From positions 487,491-551,490 of the forward strand of contig JXTB01000077.1 of assembly GCA_002914805.1 (NCBI GenBank): DNA of 64,000 nt, read 5' to 3'. Positions 23,901 to 36,200 of this stretch are shown one piece after another. The notes beneath the pieces were generated by a model that saw nothing but the letters and a program-made list of their open reading frames with translations, searched no databases and was not told the DNA's origin. The translations under genes and the position numbers were made by a program. The DNA is from Parasponia andersonii. Taxonomy: Eukaryota; Streptophyta; Magnoliopsida; Rosales; Cannabaceae. Position 1 is the stretch's first letter. Each line of letters opens with the position of its first letter.

Positions 23901-24059
23901 CGTGCTACTTACAGGAGATTACATCCTGCAATGTATATTCTTGCTCTGGCATATAGAACTTTAGATCTTGAAGGTGCAAAAATAAGGAAACGTACTGCTA
24001 GGGATGTTATTGAACGAAATGTGTACAGAATTCTTAGTTGGTGCAAGAAGCTTGTTTAG
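20983..24059 (+). CDS. DnaJ (J-domain) protein, probably mitochondrial, 5 exons
   Basis: Exons: 20983-21318, 21980-22876, 22961-23046, 23392-23532, 23915-24059; 1605 nt, 534 residues. All introns are GT..AG and the frame is kept. The N-terminus (1-45) is rich in Arg/Ser with almost no acidic residues and ends in RAQWFSSG, typical of a mitochondrial presequence. The J domain spans about 60-122, starts NAYELLGV, contains the HPD motif at 88-90 that activates Hsp70 ATPase, and continues across the first intron as AAYE/ILSDSEKRAHYD. There is no Gly/Phe-rich or zinc-finger region, so it is a class C J protein. The long C-terminus has a plant-conserved block: HMHWYG, then VCECRCSRARLPPSK and FWLFEPRCGMHDIGGW. 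The client is unknown. The last exon ends KKLV then TAG, but the frame continues for 53 more sense codons to a TAA at 24219-24221 (see separate entry), so the protein may be prematurely truncated. Confidence 0.88.
23223..23320 (+). mobile_element. Short SINE-like element in intron 3 of the DnaJ gene
   Basis: It has an A-box-like TAGCTCAAGTGGTTAGG, a B-box-like GGGTTTAAGTCCCCGC about 35 bp later, and an A-rich tail (AAAAAAAGAAAAGAAAAG). This is the head and tail of a tRNA-derived plant SINE of about 95 bp. It sits in the same direction as the host gene, away from the splice sites. Confidence 0.5.
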
Positions 24060-24221
24060 AAAGGACATCACTGGTATGATGAAGCGCTCATCTCCGAGTT
24101 CAAGGATTTGCTGTGTTTTTTCATTTATCAAGCTGAGCAAGAGGTCCAGCTGTTATGCAGAAGCCAACCTTCTATACATTGCTCAAAGTTTGATCACAAA
24201 GATATCTCTTGTTTCGAGTAA
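24060..24221 (+). other. In-frame coding continuation after the DnaJ stop codon
   Basis: After the TAG at 24057-24059 the same frame runs 53 codons to TAA. It begins KGHHWYDEALISEFKDLLCF, continues with IYQAEQEVQLL and ends DISCFE. The composition (Trp, His, Tyr, amphipathic helix pattern) is protein-like and unlike translated 3' UTR. I infer that the ancestral protein was about 588 residues long and that the TAG is a derived nonsense change, or less likely a readthrough site or assembly error. Confidence 0.55.
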
Positions 24222-24939
24222 AGTATTATGTGCTGGACACACATACAGTGTGAGAAACTTGTTTGGAGGACACAATTTGGGATCGACTTGGGGAATTGCT
24301 TGATCTCCAATGTATAGCACATCTTTTAATTTTTACTCTACTATCCGCTGATAGAGGTATGAGAACTCCAAGGATGATGACTGCTGATTCTGTACCCTGC
24401 TACTAGTGTTCACAAACTTGCTATGCTACCTGGAGCTGCGATCATTCGTGGAATATCTTGCAGACATGATCGTCTTGCTGCTTTCACATCTGTTACTTAC
24501 TCTGAAAGATATTCTCAGGAATTGCTTTTCAGTCCTGGAAAATGGTGGCCAATGTGGAAGAAAATAAATAGACTTAATTTTTTGTGCTGATGGTGAAGCT
24601 CAAATCCTGTCATATTGGCTTTGCTTGACAGTTCCACATGTATTTCTCGTAAAGGCTAGTTTGAAAAAGCGCCGTAATGTCCTTATGTTCACATAGATGC
24701 TTGGTGTACAGGCAATTGTAAATTGAGCATTTATGCTACTCAATTTAGCCCGTCATGGCCTATGGTTTTTTCAATCTCTTTCATTCATATTTTCTTGATG
24801 CTTCCGATTCAAATGACATGTAGTTCCTTAAAAAATAATGCACCAAAATTCAAAATTAAACATTCTATTTGAGACAAATAGCAAGCAGATCTATTAAATG
24901 TAACTTTATAGATGATGTGTGACTCCTTTCTTTCTCCCT

Positions 24940-27611
24940 TTACTTAAGTAGATCATCCCATTTGCAGTATTGTCCACCTGCTAATGCACGATAAAACCTA
25001 TCTCTGCAGTAAACTGGTCTTCCATCAGCAGTCTCAGCAGCAGCTGCGGCAAGATCATCATCAGCCATCACCTCCCCAGGCAATTTAAGCAAGTCTTCTT
25101 TCCTACAGATTGTTATTAAGAGGAAAGGTTGAAATAAACCAGAATACAAGTTTCAGGCTTGTTTTGTTTGTTTTTTTAATACCTTAGATTGAACTTTGCG
25201 TTGAGCTTTGAAGCTGGGACATTTGATGGGTTTTCTTTTGTGCTGAAAGTGGTATGAAAGAAATCCTCAACTGGAGTCGCGAAGATAAAGAGTAAAACTG
25301 CAGTCACGAGTAAGGCCCCTGTTCCAACTAGAGTCTGTTTCAGTAGCTTCACAACTGGTTTGACCTACAGGCATAAAAGTTCAAATTTGATAGTGAATTC
25401 CACATTCTACAAAATGTACAACATAATGATTTGTCATTGTTTCTTATTCAGAAAAAGTGTAAATAAAAAATAGAAGAGGAGGATAATATTATAATTTGTA
25501 ATTCTCACCCTCTAATGCTATAGTGTGGACAAATGCCTATACAATGTTTACTATTTGCTTAAAATGGCCTGTGGTTTTAGAGATGTTGTTAAGTTTTTAG
25601 TACCTTGTAAGAGCCCAACAACCTGTCCCGAGCCAGGACCTACAAGGAAAAAGTTGAAAATAAAAAATTATTCCAAAGCATAGCTTATTTTGTTCATTTG
25701 TACCAACTTAGCATATACTTTCTTAAGCAGGATAACTTTCACCAGCTTATTCTGTTCAAGTTCCTCTAATCTTTCCTCCATTGGCAGGACATCATGTTTG
25801 TTCCAGATGTTCAAGAAATAAAGAAACAGAATTCGTTGAAGAGTTTACCTTCAGCTATTATTTATGGCCTCCCTAATAAGAAAAATGAGAAGTTGGAGGA
25901 AAGGAAAGGAGAGGCTAGAAAAAGGTGCTAACCTCTGGTGGCTTTACCCACATTTGTCCGTCATACCATCCACTCTCTTCGTAAGGTATCACTGCTGATA
26001 GAAGTCTATCACCAACATAACTCCATCCCTGCAATATTCATGATTGGAATAAGTTAATTTCGTTCAAGAATGTTTCTTAAAAAGAGGGAAAAAAATTGTC
26101 TTGAAGCGCATATTATGAATCAAAACTCCAATTGTGATTTAAGATTTGTTTATTCAGTTTTGACTGTTATTTCTTAGCTGTGAAATGTTATCTGGTATTG
26201 TTGACTCGATGGTAAATGAGAAATAACAATTACAATGGTGACCTAGAAGACTTCTAAGGGCTAGATCATTACTGCTGTCATCTTGTCTACAATCAAAAAA
26301 TACCACTGTTAACAAATGGCACTTCGCAAAAGGACCATACAAGAAAGAGGAAGCCAAAATGGAAAATACCAGATAAATTCGCAAAACAATCAATGAAACA
26401 AGGAAAAGGGTTCCTGTTCCAGCTGCCAGCACAAATCTTAGAGGTTCCTGCAAGGTTGGAGCAGACAAAAGGCATAAACAAGTTTAGTGGTATGAAATAT
26501 ATCAGCACATGAACTAGGTCTCTTGCTAGCTTACGTAGTCTACTGTGTAGTTCTTATAACGATGGTGATAATTATGTCCTAGTTTTACAAGCAGTTGGTG
26601 ACAGTCTTTTTAAGAGGTTTGAATTTATTTTATCTTGTTTTTTGCTGTAGACGAAAAAGAAGATAAATAATGATGACTGTTCTTTAGAATTGTTTTACAC
26701 CAACGTTCTTTTTTTGGATTGAAAAAACGTACATCAAGTATACTATGCTTCACTAACATCTGCTCTCTTTTTATGGCTGAGGCCTGGGAACACTTAAACA
26801 TGCTTGTATCTGGATGCCATGTTTTAATGTTTTGTTAACAAAGATGCTTCTATTTCAAAAAAAAAAAAAAAAAAAAAGAGGACAAAGATGCTTCTTAACT
26901 TACCCTTGAAGGATTGAAACTTGCAGCTGCAATTGGCACACCGAGAGCTGTGAAAGTCACGAGCCACAGACCTCCAAGGCGAAGGAAAAACTGTACAGGT
27001 CCCAGTTCGCCCCATGAATATAAGGTTCCGTCTTTCAGGGACGAATACTCATTCACCTGTTACTCAAACACACTACTGGTAAGTACAAATAATTACTTGC
27101 TTTAACGTAAATATGTTGACAGCTTACATGGCATTTCATCCATTATTTGAACCTCCAATAACTTTCTTGGTTGACCCTTTTATTCTTTGGTTTGAGATTT
27201 ACGATTAAGTAGAGTTCTTTAAATGCTTGTCTAAAAGTCCTATGTTTTCACATAGACCCTGCATACTGTTGCTAAGGGTGCCTGTTGAGAACTAAGAAAA
27301 GATAATCGCACCCCTTCAAGAAAATCATGCAGATATGCATATATAGAGAGAGATGGAGAGATGGAGAGATGAAGCATATTACATACCGGCCTTTGCTCGA
27401 AAGGAACCTCAATTTCCAAGCCAGGTTCCCAATTCCGGCCAGGGAATCCGCTTGTTTCTCCCCCGGTCTCATCTTTCAGGGCCTTGACAGAAGCTCCCTG
27501 AAATGGCCTGCGACTACTATGGTACCGGATCACCCATGAGCCATAGTTGTTGACTGCCTTCACTTGTCTTGGACTAGAAATTAGTGTGCAATACACATTT
27601 GCTCTGAGCAT
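24940..27611 (-). CDS. CGLD27: CGLD27-family (DUF1230) plastid membrane protein, 7 exons
   Basis: Exons in coding order: 27387-27611, 26904-27056, 26370-26447, 25933-26028, 25604-25639, 25183-25364, 24940-25102; 933 nt, 310 residues. All introns are GT..AG, and the 36-nt exon encodes exactly VLARDRLLGSYK. The N-terminal 60 residues are Ser/Arg/Lys-rich like a chloroplast transit peptide. The conserved core starts at EVPFEQRPVNEYSSLK (about 69) and includes LYSWGELGP, ASFNPSREPL, GWSYVGDRLLSAVIPYEESG and WYDGQMWVKPPEVLARDRLL. Three hydrophobic segments are visible at about 97-117, 131-152 and 205-225. These motifs define the family 'conserved in the green lineage and diatoms 27', linked to chloroplast function and iron status; the biochemical activity is unknown. 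It is tail to tail with the DnaJ gene, about 0.7-0.9 kb apart. Confidence 0.92.
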
Positions 27612-28200
27612 CTATTCCAGTCTTTCAACTCTACGGTGCAATGGGACCTTCTTTTTTTTTTTTTTTTTTTTTGAGTCCCTGTTCAGTTGATTCTGGAGTA
27701 GAGAAAAGAGAGGGAAGAAAAGGAGTGTCAGTTCCCTAGTTAAAAGGGATGGTGGTGTTTTTTTCAGGGCCCATGAATTGTTTACGTGGAGGGAATTAAT
27801 GCACACCAAATCATTTTTGTAGTTTTCTTTGCTAGGAAAATAATTTATTTGGAGCCATTGGGAAACCTCAAAAAAAAAAAAAAAAAAAAAATTACTATTA
27901 GCACATTTGAAGGTGGACCCATTGGAATGGACGGTCGCTGATAGCAGTCTTTGTGTTTGCACCATTTCAGCCGTCGATTAAGATGAGAATTGTCAATTAG
28001 ATTATCCAAAATTTTGTGGTTGGAAAAAGGGATTTTGGAGGTCTTGCTTCTGAAACGTGGCAGTTGCTCCCTTGCACGCAATTTTGTGTGTAGTTCTTAA
28101 GCTTTCGCTTGTCTGTACTATGTAGTGAGATCATTAAGAACGAGTACTGAAATGGCCCTTCTTCTTTTTTTTTTTTTTTTTTTCCTCGGGTCAATTTAAA
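27612..28200. other. Upstream region of the CGLD27 gene
   Basis: It holds three homopolymer runs: T at about 27652-27672, A at about 27870-27890 and T at about 28164-28182. No second gene is supported, and no TATA box could be chosen with confidence. Confidence 0.4.
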
Positions 28201-28606
28201 AAAGTCATTTTTTACACTTATTTAATAAATGACTATTGTTTAATTTATACTTTATGTTTGGCTATTATCAACATTGATATTTAAATTTAAAATCTGTTAA
28301 AAATTTATACTATGATACTAATTTAGAGTAGTTAATTTACTAAAATGATTTAATAAACTTATTATCGGATCAGTTTTTATATAGTTTATTTTAAAATTTT
28401 CAAACATTATATTGGTAAATTAACTGTTCCAAATAAGCGTTAAGATATAAATTTATAATATATTTCAAATATAAGGATCAATATTGATAATAATTAAAAT
28501 AAAAAGTATAATCTGAATAAAGTGTCAAAATATAAAGTATAAAATTGATAATATCCATTTTTTAGTTAATCAAGTTTTAAAAAATAAATCAATATATTTT
28601 GATATA
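28200..28606 (+). repeat. Second copy of the 3.7-kb dispersed repeat
   Basis: It shares phrase order and orientation with 3690-4100 (for example ATTGATAATAATTAAAATAA near its end against ATTGATAATAATAAAAATAT), but lacks the tandem duplication. The repeat body continues past 28606 and is interrupted by the MITE at 28611. Confidence 0.45.
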
Positions 28607-28610
28607 CTAA

Positions 28611-28890
28611 TTAGGGTAAAGTATAAAAAAATATCCTCAGGTTTATATGTTGTACAATTTAAATCTTGAAATTTAGATTCTGCAAAAAAATACTCCGAAA
28701 TTAATAATTTTTTAATTTAGTTTTGGAAAATATTCTTGTTTTATCGTTATTAAAATTGAACAAAAAATCAATCTAAGGTATTAATTTTTAGAAATTCGTA
28801 ATATTAGGGTATTATTTTACAGAGTCTAAAGTTCATGATTTAAATTGTAAAATACTCAAACTTCAAGATATTTTTTTGTAGTTCACCCTA
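28611..28890. mobile_element. 280-bp MITE, Tourist/Harbinger-like, with its empty site nearby
   Basis: The left end TTAGGGTAAAGTATAAAAAA pairs with the right end TTTTTTGTAGTTCACCCTA, and the inverted repeat continues for about 50 bp (CAATTTAAATC left, GATTTAAATTG right). CTAA flanks it on both sides (28607-28610, 28891-28894), consistent with a TAA target duplication typical of PIF/Harbinger. At 29202-29216 a related host repeat carries the same site uninterrupted (GATATACTAAATATAAAA). No coding capacity. Confidence 0.82.
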
Positions 28891-29436
28891 CTAAATATAA
28901 AAAATGGTCATTTTTGAAATAATTTTCAAAATTCAGCAAATTTATAAAAGTATTTGATAAATGATCCTTTTGCAAACTATAATCTAAATTTAAGCCATTT
29001 GGCTAAAAGGCCCATTAAGAACCCAATCCAGAAAAAAATGAAAAAAGATAAAAAGAGAATTTATAAGAAATGGGCTAGATGGCCCTTTTTTTAGATCAAT
29101 TTTAAAAATGGTCGATTTTTGCACTTATATAATAAATGACCGTTTAATATTTTTATTTTGATAAAATAAATTAATTTTTAAAAAATAAATCAATATATTT
29201 TGATATACTAAATATAAAAAATGACCACTTTTTTAAATAATTTTCAAATTTTGGTCATTTTTTAATGTGTTTAAAGAACAACTATTTTGTAAACTATAAT
29301 CCAAAATTCGACCTTGAACTAAGAAGTCGGGAAAAAAAAAATCCTAAATTAAGAGGAAGGAGCATATCCCTTGGGCTTTAGTTTTATTATTGAATTCTTT
29401 ATGGGCTTAACCCATTCTATGGCGTACATAAAGGAA

Positions 29437-29890
29437 AATGGCATTCCATATGACTTCTTAAAAAAAATACTAAAAATATGACCTTTTCAAAATAATTATT
29501 TTTTCGTATGATATTCGTTGACATTTTTTCTAAATATTTTTTTATTAGAAACCAAGAAACTAATTTAACTATTGGAAACTTAGAAGCCAATTTAATTAGT
29601 AGAAACCAGTTTAATCTTTTATAATCAATAATACATCACAAAGAAACTAATTTGATTATTGAAAATCATAAAATAAAGTTAATTAAAAACTAGAGAAAAA
29701 TATTACTTAAAATTAATCTCGAAATAATTACTTGAAACCAAATTGGTTTCTCGGGGTACAGTGACTAAATTAGTTTATCGATTTTCAGTAACTAATGTAT
29801 TTAGAAAAATGTCATGCAATATCGTACGGAAAAATAATTATTTTGAGAATGTATATTTTTGTATTATTTTTGAAAAATTAGGTATAAGAG
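29437..29890. mobile_element. Foldback MITE, about 450 bp, about 100-bp arms
   Basis: The left arm (from ATATGACTTCTTAAAAAAAA through AAAATAATTATTTTTTCGTA and TGACATTTTTTCTAAATA) is mirrored by the right arm (TATTTAGAAAAATGTCATGC through ACGGAAAAATAATTATTTTG and TTTTTGAAAAATTAGGTAT). The centre consists of short AACTAATTTAA/GGAAAC words in both orientations. No frame is open. Confidence 0.65.
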
Positions 29891-30639
29891 TCAAAATCTT
29901 ATAGTGAGGAGCAAAGCTATATGGGGCCCAGAAATGGCAATTAGCCTCCTTCCTGAATTTTATTTTATTTTTGTAAATAACATGTAATTTTTCTTTTTCA
30001 AAATTAGTCTTTGCCTCGTTTAAATTTAATCATTGTTCCCCTAAATTTATAAAATTTTAAGTATGCCCTCGATATCTGAGTTAAGACTTTTTACAATTGG
30101 AGCACATTTAGTTATTGCCCCTCTAAGTTAAATTCCCGGCTCTGCCCTACCCACATTAAACCTAACAAAAATGAATAGACCATCAATCATGTGTCATGTT
30201 AACTGATCAGAAATTTTTGGAGAAGTCTGTAAAGCTGTAATCTTATACTCAGAGAAATTTATAGAAATCAGAACGAGCACCGTTTTCTGACTAGGAATGA
30301 TTTATGAATAGGAAAACCATAAGGAGTGATTTTTTTTTTTTTGATCAAATCAAAACAAGAATAGAATAAAATCTTTGTGGATATTGTCTACTTTTTTCGT
30401 TTTACGTTTATACGTTCACATGGTTTTTGTGCTCATTTTACTTCTTAGGTGTGTATTAGTGCATGCTGCCAATAACTTAAATTATAACGAAGTAAAGAAA
30501 AAAAAAAGTCAAATAATAGCAACAACAATCGTCATTTATTATTTGTTTATTTATATTGGGACTTCTGGAGGGGAGATTATCTATTTTTAGTTATTAGTAA
30601 TTCATGAGTTAAAGTTATTAGTCAAATAGCTATTTATTA

Positions 30640-30830
30640 AGTCGCTCTTTTTATTGCTAAGTGTGACTCTTGTCATTTTGTTTGGCAGTTGGGGAAGTGG
30701 CCCGCAATCTAGCTGGTAATTGTATGCACTTAATTCTATCACTAATAGAACCTGGGTTGCTTCTTTGCCTTTGTTTATTGCTTCGTTTGTAATTAATAGT
30801 TTTTTTTTTTTCAATAAAAGGCATCCTTTC
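30640..30830 (+). pseudogene. LINE-like RNase H tail and 3' end (relic)
   Basis: In two adjacent frames the sequence reads HFVWQLGK and then VARNLAGN, resembling the FVRRxGNxVAHxLA motif at the C-terminus of the RNase H-like domain of plant LINEs. It is followed about 100 bp later by TTTGTAATTAATAG, a T-run and CAATAAAA, like LINE 3' ends. A frameshift and stops show decay. The match is short. Confidence 0.35.
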
Positions 30831-31419
30831 CTTTCGGGAAAATAAAAAAAGAAAAAAAGACTTGACCTTGGACAAATTGGAGTGATATTAGCAGTTTGAG
30901 GTTGAATTTCTTCCCGAGCATTGTAGTGCGGCACCGATTATCAAAGGCTAAAAAAAAAAAAAAAGGAAAAATAAATAATAGCGAAAATTCGCTTCCATAT
31001 GACATTGAAAACTAATTTCAGTGACTAGAGTTATAAAAGCCTTTTCTCCACCAAGAGAAACCAACCCATTTCTTCCGGAGCTTACACCACATGTAAAGAA
31101 ATGTATTGGAGATTATCCTGCTTCTTCCTTTTCGGGAAAAAAAAAATGAAAAAGAAAAGAACAAAATACAAAGAGTAACTACTCACTGGCGTTGCTTGTC
31201 CATAACGACATTCAACTTCAAATACCAAACTTGTAACTGAAAGGAGCTAAGAAACTGCACAAGTTAAAAACCAATTGAAAGGAGTTCTGTGCCATAGGTC
31301 CATAGTAAGGACTAAGCAGTCTAATGGTTAAGCGTATATATGTATCATGGGGCCACTTCTTAAAATTTCTTAGCCTACCTCATTGCCAGCTTGAGATTGT
31401 CGTGGAATACTAGTGGGAA

Positions 31420-31590
31420 AACAGGAAAAAGGATGCATAAAACGACACTAAAAGTGAGAAACAACGACACGAAATTGAATAAACGACAAGTTTGGGGGAA
31501 AATAGCAAACGACACAAGAACATCAAGTAACGATACACACAACGACAAAACCAAATCGATGAGAAAAATGATAAATCCTCGCAGAAACGA
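31420..31590. repeat. Cluster of ACGACA motifs
   Basis: AACGACA or a one-base variant occurs about seven times in 150 bp (AAAACGACAC, CAACGACACG, AAACGACAAG, AAACGACACA, AACGATACAC, CAACGACAAA, AAACGTCAG), at irregular spacing. This is not coding and not a simple tandem repeat. Its meaning is unknown. Confidence 0.4.
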
Positions 31591-31699
31591 ATAAACGTCA
31601 GCAAATTGGAAAACAACAGCGAATGGAAAATGCCGACAGAAACGAACCCAGACGATTTTTTTCCCCCGAAAAAAGAAAAGAAACAAAAGAGAATCAACA

Positions 31700-33290
31700 A
31701 GAACTTAGAACTTTTTTTTTTTGGTAAACATAACCTTAAAAGAAGCAAAACATGTTATTAAAATAAAGTGACGGCAGATTCATGCCACGTATGTATTGTG
31801 GGGGCATGCTGTGTTGTTGAAAATCCATTTGCTAATTTTGATGAATAAGCTTCCATTATGGGAAGGGATTAAATTTTTAATTTTAGGGTTTTTAGCATCA
31901 CTAGCTCTTATATTTTTCGTGATTAGCAAAGTGATCTCTGCCTTATTATTTTTGATAATTAAGTTTTTAAGTTTTAAAAATTTTAGCAATTAATTTTTTT
32001 TTTGTGAGTAATTATTAAAATATTAGGTGAAATTAAATATTCTTAAGTCACGTATAGACATTAGTTGGAATTAGAAAGAAAATAATTAAAAATTAACAAC
32101 ATTTAACAACATAATATACAAAATTAAAAAAATAAAAATTATCAAAAATTTAAAATTTTTCTTAAAATTTCTTTCTATTTCTCTTTAAAGCCGATTAATG
32201 TTAATGAAATACCAATTTATTTCACTTAAATATATTCAATTTCATGAAAATTTTACTATCAATAAACAAAAGAGACTTAATTGACAAATTTTTAAAATTT
32301 GAAAACTTAATTATCAAAAAAAATTAACTTAAAGAATATTTTGCCAATCTACAAATAGTACTAAAAATCCTTAATTTTATATATTCGATATTGCAGGACT
32401 ACCTATTTTCTGAGCTGGACGTAAGTCAGATTGTAGTTATTTTATTAATGTTAGGACTCAGACTCTTGCATCACCTCAAAATCTCAAAGCTAAGAACTTC
32501 TTGAGCTTGACCTTCACCTCTCGTACAAAGATGCACCTGGATTATGTGATGCCAACTGGCAAGTAATCACTGAGGTAAAAAAAAAAAAGAAAAGGTTAAA
32601 AAGAGAAAATAATTTTCTCTACCAACCAACGCCGCAAAAACATATCTATTTATTTATTAGATAATTTAATTAATAGATTGATTTACTAATTTGAATTATA
32701 ATTATTATTAGTTAACGATGAATTGACGTTGATATCCCCGCTAAGTGTCCACTAATGAAATTACGACTCTGCCCCTCCGATTATGCCTAAGTGTCTTCGG
32801 TTGGTATGTTACTAAATGGTAATTCCAAACCCTCTACCTACGGTTCCGTTCTAGAGCTGTATATGATCTCATAGGATTCTGATCATTCATTGCGATTACT
32901 TATTAAATATCCAGAAGTTTTTTCGTGCCTAAAAACAGTCCAACGCGGTAAAATTCAAAGCAAAATTAAAAAAAAAAAAAAAAAAAAGGAAAATAACTAG
33001 GGAAAAAAAAAAAGATGAAAGAAAAATCTCCCGCCTGTGCCGTGAAATGGGAACGACATAAAGACTCTCTTTCTTTCTCTCTCTTTCTGTGTACCTAGAC
33101 GACTTTTAGATTTGACTTGCCATAAACAGCTTCTGATAAAACCAGCGGAAGGAACAGAGAAGAAGGAATCAAAGAGAAGAAGAAGAAGAAGAAGAAGAAG
33201 AAGAGAGCGCTTCCTTCCGCCATTGGAGAGTCCAATCCAATCTTCTCCTTCAACTTTGGTGGTGTTGGTCCTCCTGATGATCGTTGAGCA
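31700..33290. other. Intergenic DNA and 5' leader of the P4H gene
   Basis: Mostly AT-rich with nothing recognisable. From about 33060 the sequence becomes CT-rich and then (GAA)n-rich (33175-33204), which probably belongs to the core promoter and 5' UTR of the P4H gene. Confidence 0.4.
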
Positions 33291-36200
33291 ATGAGAGCCA
33301 AAACCAGTAGAGCGAATTTGAGCTTGAAGACGAAGCTAGGGTTACCGATCGTCTTCCTTTTCTGCCTCTTCTTCTTCCTCCTAGGGTTACTCGGCTCTAA
33401 GCTCATAGCTGATCAGGTATTTGTGATATATATACTAAACTACCTGATCGGAACAACATTTTTTTTTTATTTTTATAATTTTAGTTTTATTTCTATTTTT
33501 CTGATTTTTGACTTTGGAATTTAGGATCAGGATTTGGATGGTGGTGCTAGAGCGAGAGAGAGATTGCTGGAATCGACGGAGGAGGAGGAGAGAGAGTATG
33601 TCTTGTTGCCCTCTGGAGAGACTGGTGACGATTCTATAACTTCGATTCCCTTTCAGGTGGCCTTTTTCTTTCTCTTTTTCTTTTTTTTTTTTTTTAAAAT
33701 TTAGCTTGTGATTGAATATTTAATTGATTTTCTTTTTGACAGAGAATGTATAACTAATTTTATTTCGTCAAGGAAAGAGCTCAAGTTCGAATTAGTATTG
33801 GAGCAACTAATATTTCCCTTTTTCGTAAATAAGATTTTTTTACGAACTTCTTTTTGAAGCAATTAGCAGTGGAACTAGATAGTTATAAATTTATAGTGAT
33901 TAAAAAAGAGGTGGATCCAAAGCAGATTGAACATAATTTTTTCACGAATTTCTTGTGTGTGTGTGTGTGTGTTTATGTAGGTGTTAAGCTGGAACCCTCG
34001 GGCGCTTTATTTCCCAAAATTTGCAACTGCAGAACAATGCGAAAGCATAATTAGTATAGCGAAGCCAAGCGTAAGGCCATCTTCATTGGCTTTACGAGAA
34101 GGAGAAACAGAAGAAAGCACAAAGGGGATTCGAACAAGGTACACTTTTCACTGTGCTTAGGATAATCTATTCCATTTCGAGTCAATATTTTGTCTGTGTT
34201 TATTCATTTCAGATATTTAGTAACTAAACTTGGATTGCTTGTTTATTTTTTGTCTCCTCTGACTTGGGATATAGCTGTTCTACTGAGATTCTTTACTTAA
34301 TATGTGCGCATGAGTAAGTCCACGAATTGAGACTTCCAAATGAACTCATATTGATGCACACGATCTTTTCTCTGAAATTTTTGAACTTAGGTGTTATATT
34401 TGGCATTAACCTCTCACTTCTTGAGCCTCGTCTCATTCTAAACAGAGAACAAGAAAAAAACGGGTTATAGTCTGAATAATGATCATTTTGGAAGATCAAT
34501 TCTGAAAAGTGATCGTTTTGGAAGCTGTAACTCCTGAAAATTTTAGTTGAATGCCAACATTTTCATCTCTTTTTAGAAATTATTTTTACATGCTTGTTTT
34601 CTGCAATATCTTATTATATATTGGGTTCCAAGAAATTATTTTTACATACGTGTTAGCTGCAATATCTTATTATATATTGGGTTCCATATTTAGAGGGGGA
34701 AAAAAAGAGAAGTCACGAATTTAAATTAAAGTTCTACAAGCCTGCTTTGGCCTCTTTTAGTTATATTGTTTGTTTACTGTCTTTGACTCTTTTCGAACAG
34801 TTCTGGCATCTTTATTAGTGCTTCTGAAGACAAAACAGGGATTTTGGATGTCATTGAGGAAAAAATTGCAAGGGCAACAATGATTCCCAGAACCCATGGC
34901 GAGGTAGGTCCGTGGTCGAATTATAACTCAACAAACATCATCATCATCATCATCCTAATCATCACGGTCACCTCTTTCTTCGTAAAAAATTATGATGCTT
35001 TCATAAGTTTTACTGAGCAATGCCTTTTAGAAGTTTTATTTACAATCATGAGCATACGGTGGAGTGAGGGTGCGGAAGTTGGGACAAATCTACTGTAAAT
35101 CCTTCTATTTTGTTTCATTTGTCCCAGATGGTGAACCAAGTTATAAACTCTGGAAGTTTCTTCTTTTTGAGAGGATTTACATACATAATACATTTGCATA
35201 TTGACAAGAATCTGCGTCCTCTGATTCATGAGATAGGTCAAAGTTGTTGAGTAAGTTTTATCATTTTAAACAAAGCGCATACAACTCGTAATTCTTCGTG
35301 AATTTTTCTAAAATATATTTGTTGTGTGACTGCATTTTGCTTCCAGTATGTTACTATAGGGCATAGGAAGTGCTTTGTTTTTTTTTGGTAGTTGCCGTGT
35401 TTAAAAACAAAATTAGTTACAATAATTGTCTCTGCCCCATGATTTTTTTCTTGGGCGGAAGTGATTCGAGATCTTGAGTGTTCCACTTTTCTTTTCTTGA
35501 TGAACTATTATGTGTAATTGACTATCATTATTTGAATGAATTAGCATCATTTTATCTCAGGGAAATCTAAAATCTAAAATTGTCGAGGTTTAATCTTGTT
35601 TCAGGCTTTCAACATTTTGCGGTATAATATTGGTCAGAAGTACAACTCTCATTATGACGCATTCAGCGAAGCTGAGTATGGCCCGCAAAAGAGCCAAAGG
35701 GTACATTAATTAAAGAATATCAACTTTTATTTGTTCTTTATGGCCTTTAGTTATGGGCCTTGTGGTTTTGTCTAACTCTTGGTATGCATGCACACCCATA
35801 TATAGACACGTGAAAGATTTATCAATTGGTAAGCCTTGATGACTTTCCTCGTACTCAAAATGCAAAGTTACAATGACATTATTGAGTCAATAAGTTTGAC
35901 GAAGAATGTCAAGCTCCATTTCATTTTCAACCAAAGAGCAAACTGCAACAATACTAACCTCCATTTCTATTAATGACTTGTGAACAAGAATTACTTTTGG
36001 TATGCTCACTCATAAAGGAGGTCATGCCATATTGTTTGGCATCTCAATATATGAATATATACTTTACTCCTGATTCACTTCTCTGAAACTAACGAATTTA
36101 GATTGTTGCGATTTTTATACTCATTGATAGCTAGATGTTCTCCTTTGTTTATGTGCCTTAATGATTCATACATTTTAACAATTCTTAGTAGTATGTACTA

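Noticed and set aside
31375..31748. Overlapping Phe/Leu/Ser-rich minus-strand frames
   Set aside because: Translation of the antisense of an A-rich tract; no membrane-protein family pattern.
33095..33406. 103-codon minus-strand frame
   Set aside because: Antisense of the GAA-rich P4H leader and first exon.
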